Of a stretch of DNA of 64,000 nucleotides, positions 62,789 to 64,000 are shown piece by piece. How positions within the stretch are numbered: the stretch's first letter is position 1; every line of letters starts with the position of its first letter. Both the position numbers and the translations under genes were made by a program. The notes beneath the pieces are model-generated. The model ran no database searches, had not been told where the DNA came from, and saw only the letters and a program-made list of their open reading frames with translations. This stretch comes from Massilia sp. ST3 (GTDB taxonomy: Bacteria > Pseudomonadota > Gammaproteobacteria > Burkholderiales > Burkholderiaceae_D): assembly GCF_018119405.1 (NCBI RefSeq), contig NZ_JAGPWC010000012.1, forward strand, positions 29,475 through 93,474. Reading direction: 5' to 3'.

Positions 62789-63388
62789 TCAGTAGCGGTA
62801 GGGATTCTCGGGCCGGCGGTCGTAGCGGTTGCGCACGCCGTCGCCATCGCGGTCGCGGTCGTACTCGTTGCGCACGCCGTCGTTGTCGAGGTCGCGGTCG
62901 TGGCGGTTCGGCACGCCGTCGCGGTCGGTGTCGCGGCGGCCGTCGTGGTGGTACTGGCGTTCGTAGCGGTCCGGGATGCCGTCGCGGTCACGGTCGTAGC
63001 GCGGACGCTCGTAGCGGTCGGGCACGCCGTCACGGTCGCGGTCGCGGCCGCCGGCGTAGACCGGCTGGTAGCCTTGGCCGTACGGACTCCAGCGCGCCGG
63101 TTCCAGGTACCAGCCGCCGCGGCCCTGGCGCCACACCGGCGGCGCGTAGGCGTAGCCCGGACGTGCGGCGATGTAGTGGCCCGGCACCCAGGCGTGGCGA
63201 TGGCCGCGCCATTCCCAATAGCCCGGCGCCCATACATGGCCATGGCGGGGGCCGGGGATACGTTCGTAGACCGGCGCCGGCGGCGCTGAACCGATCACCA
63301 CTTCGAAGTGGGTCTGCGCCAGCGATGGCAGCGGGGCGGTGGCGGCGCCCAGTGCGATCAGGGCGGCGAGGGCGAGAGTGGGTTTCAT
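62789..63388 (-). CDS. YXWGXW-type envelope protein with Asp-rich repeats
   Basis: A 199-residue exported protein with a signal peptide ending at SLA-Q (about residue 25). The middle has aromatic-rich repeats (HVWAPGYWEWRGHRHAWVPGHY) typical of YXWGXW proteins. The C-terminal 90 residues contain about seven DRDGVPDRYE/DLDNDGVRNEYD units like thrombospondin type 3 repeats, which bind calcium. It is likely periplasmic or surface-attached. The function is unknown. Confidence 0.75.
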   Translation of the reverse strand: MKPTLALAALIALGAATAPLPSLAQTHFEVVIGSAPPAPVYERIPGPRHGHVWAPGYWEWRGHRHAWVPGHYIAARPGYAYAPPVWRQGRGGWYLEPARWSPYGQGYQPVYAGGRDRDRDGVPDRYERPRYDRDRDGIPDRYERQYHHDGRRDTDRDGVPNRHDRDLDNDGVRNEYDRDRDGDGVRNRYDRRPENPYRY

Positions 63389-63528
63389 GTTCGGTCTCCA
63401 GATCCAAAAGCGGATGACTCAATATAGCGCTGCCGCCTGGGGAAATGGGGCTTTGAAGCAGATGCTTACAACTGAAACAGTTCAGCAGGGCGGGCGCGCA
63501 ACACTCGGCCGCGCGGCGCTCCGCTTGA

Positions 63529-63747
63529 TCAGCGGCTGGCCAGCATCGGCGCCGCCTTTTCCGCGAGCGAGAGACGCTTGGCGGTGACGGTCACCACGGC
63601 TACCTTGCCGGAGGTGGCGATGGCGTCCGGGTTGGCGCCGTAGGGCCGGGCCTGCGCCTCGGGAATCGCGCCGCCCAGGTAGCTGGCCGAAACGGCCATG
63701 GCGGCGGTGACGATGAAGACGGCTTCCATGTGCTTGAGGGTGTTCAT
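63529..63747 (-). CDS. small single-pass or secreted protein
   Basis: A 72-residue protein with an N-terminal hydrophobic stretch (EAVFIVTAAMAVSASYLGG) and a polar tail. AAGGAG precedes the ATG well. Function unknown. Confidence 0.6.
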   Translation of the reverse strand: MNTLKHMEAVFIVTAAMAVSASYLGGAIPEAQARPYGANPDAIATSGKVAVVTVTAKRLSLAEKAAPMLASR

Positions 63748-64000
63748 GGCCTGGCTCCTTGCTGCGTGCGGGTTGTCGATGTGTGTACTGTAGGCGGGGC
63801 GCCGCGTGTCTTCCAGCGGGATGCGACGAGATGCGCGAAACAGGGGATCAGCGGCTAAAAAAGCTGCGCGAACCTGCGCCTGGAACCCCGCACCCGGTTC
63901 CTTGTCGACTCAGCCATTTTCCCTTCCCCTCCGCTAGCGCCCGGCAAGGCGGCCGCCATGCCGCGATCACCCCCGGAACAGCGCATGACAGGCCTCCTCA
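63748..64000. other. window edge, no confident gene
   Basis: These 253 bp hold the promoter region of the small-protein gene on the minus strand. A 20-codon minus-strand frame at 63855-63917 with a good G-rich site upstream is noted but not called. Confidence 0.4.

Noticed and set aside
63855..63917. 20-codon minus-strand frame with a good ribosome binding site
   Set aside because: Too short to support without conservation data; left as a note.

Overview
The window is GC-rich chromosomal DNA of a beta-proteobacterium. It most likely comes from Oxalobacteraceae, Massilia/Telluria group. This is inferred from the gene families: an FxDxF-type PEP-CTERM protein, many PAS/REC/GGDEF signalling proteins, a LigD/Ku end-joining pair and a YXWGXW-type envelope protein, plus strongly GC-biased codon use. 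I could not run a database search. No phage, transposase, rRNA or CRISPR array is visible.

Layout. 1-3.1 kb: a lipoprotein cut by the window edge, an outer-membrane barrel, and an overlapping LytS-like kinase/LytTR regulator pair. 3.1-9.5 kb: small secreted proteins, a type II NADH dehydrogenase, a soluble NarX-type kinase, a hemerythrin, a REC-kinase-REC hybrid and a small HhH-like protein. 9.6-19.1 kb is a signalling island: a REC-GGDEF cyclase, a large PAS/GAF hybrid kinase that overlaps by 4 bp a MetE-like protein lacking the family's zinc cysteines, a PAS-REC protein, a candidate small RNA with its own terminator, and a YfiR-like protein coupled to a membrane hybrid kinase. 19.3-21.1 kb: a PEP-CTERM protein and four near-identical tRNA-Arg(ACG) genes, each with its own promoter and terminator. 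21.2-25.7 kb: a 1308-residue beta-propeller kinase and a DUF4019 protein.

26-36 kb is a stress and DNA-repair block: a hydroxyacid dehydrogenase, a Lys/Ala-rich secreted protein, LigD, a LysR regulator, a lipocalin-like protein, catalase, and an operon of a short-chain dehydrogenase, Ku and a small membrane protein. LigD and Ku together make a bacterial end-joining system. 36-45 kb: a diguanylate cyclase, a SulP transporter, a DUF1302 outer-membrane protein behind a repeated promoter, an acyltransferase, ArsC, a beta-helix lipoprotein, a thioesterase and small secreted proteins.

45-57 kb: an exported M1 aminopeptidase; ArsR and Old Yellow Enzyme with a perfect palindromic operator, divergent from a Gdx/SugE exporter; an M14-like amidohydrolase; an acyltransferase; and azoreductase plus pirin divergent from a LysR gene over another palindrome. 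The last two groups look like electrophile/quinone stress units. 57-64 kb: a TonB-dependent receptor, two transporters with touching ends, an overlapping HD-hydrolase/RNase H pair, and envelope proteins.

Three intergenic copies of a 109-124 bp palindromic element with GTAGGGT-type ends (9.6, 19.1 and 48.2 kb) and one REP-like double hairpin (30.1 kb) are dispersed repeats. The most promising unexplained items are the candidate small RNA at 16.1 kb, the zinc-ligand-less MetE-like protein coupled to a kinase, the YfiR-kinase rewiring, and the self-contained tRNA-Arg units.
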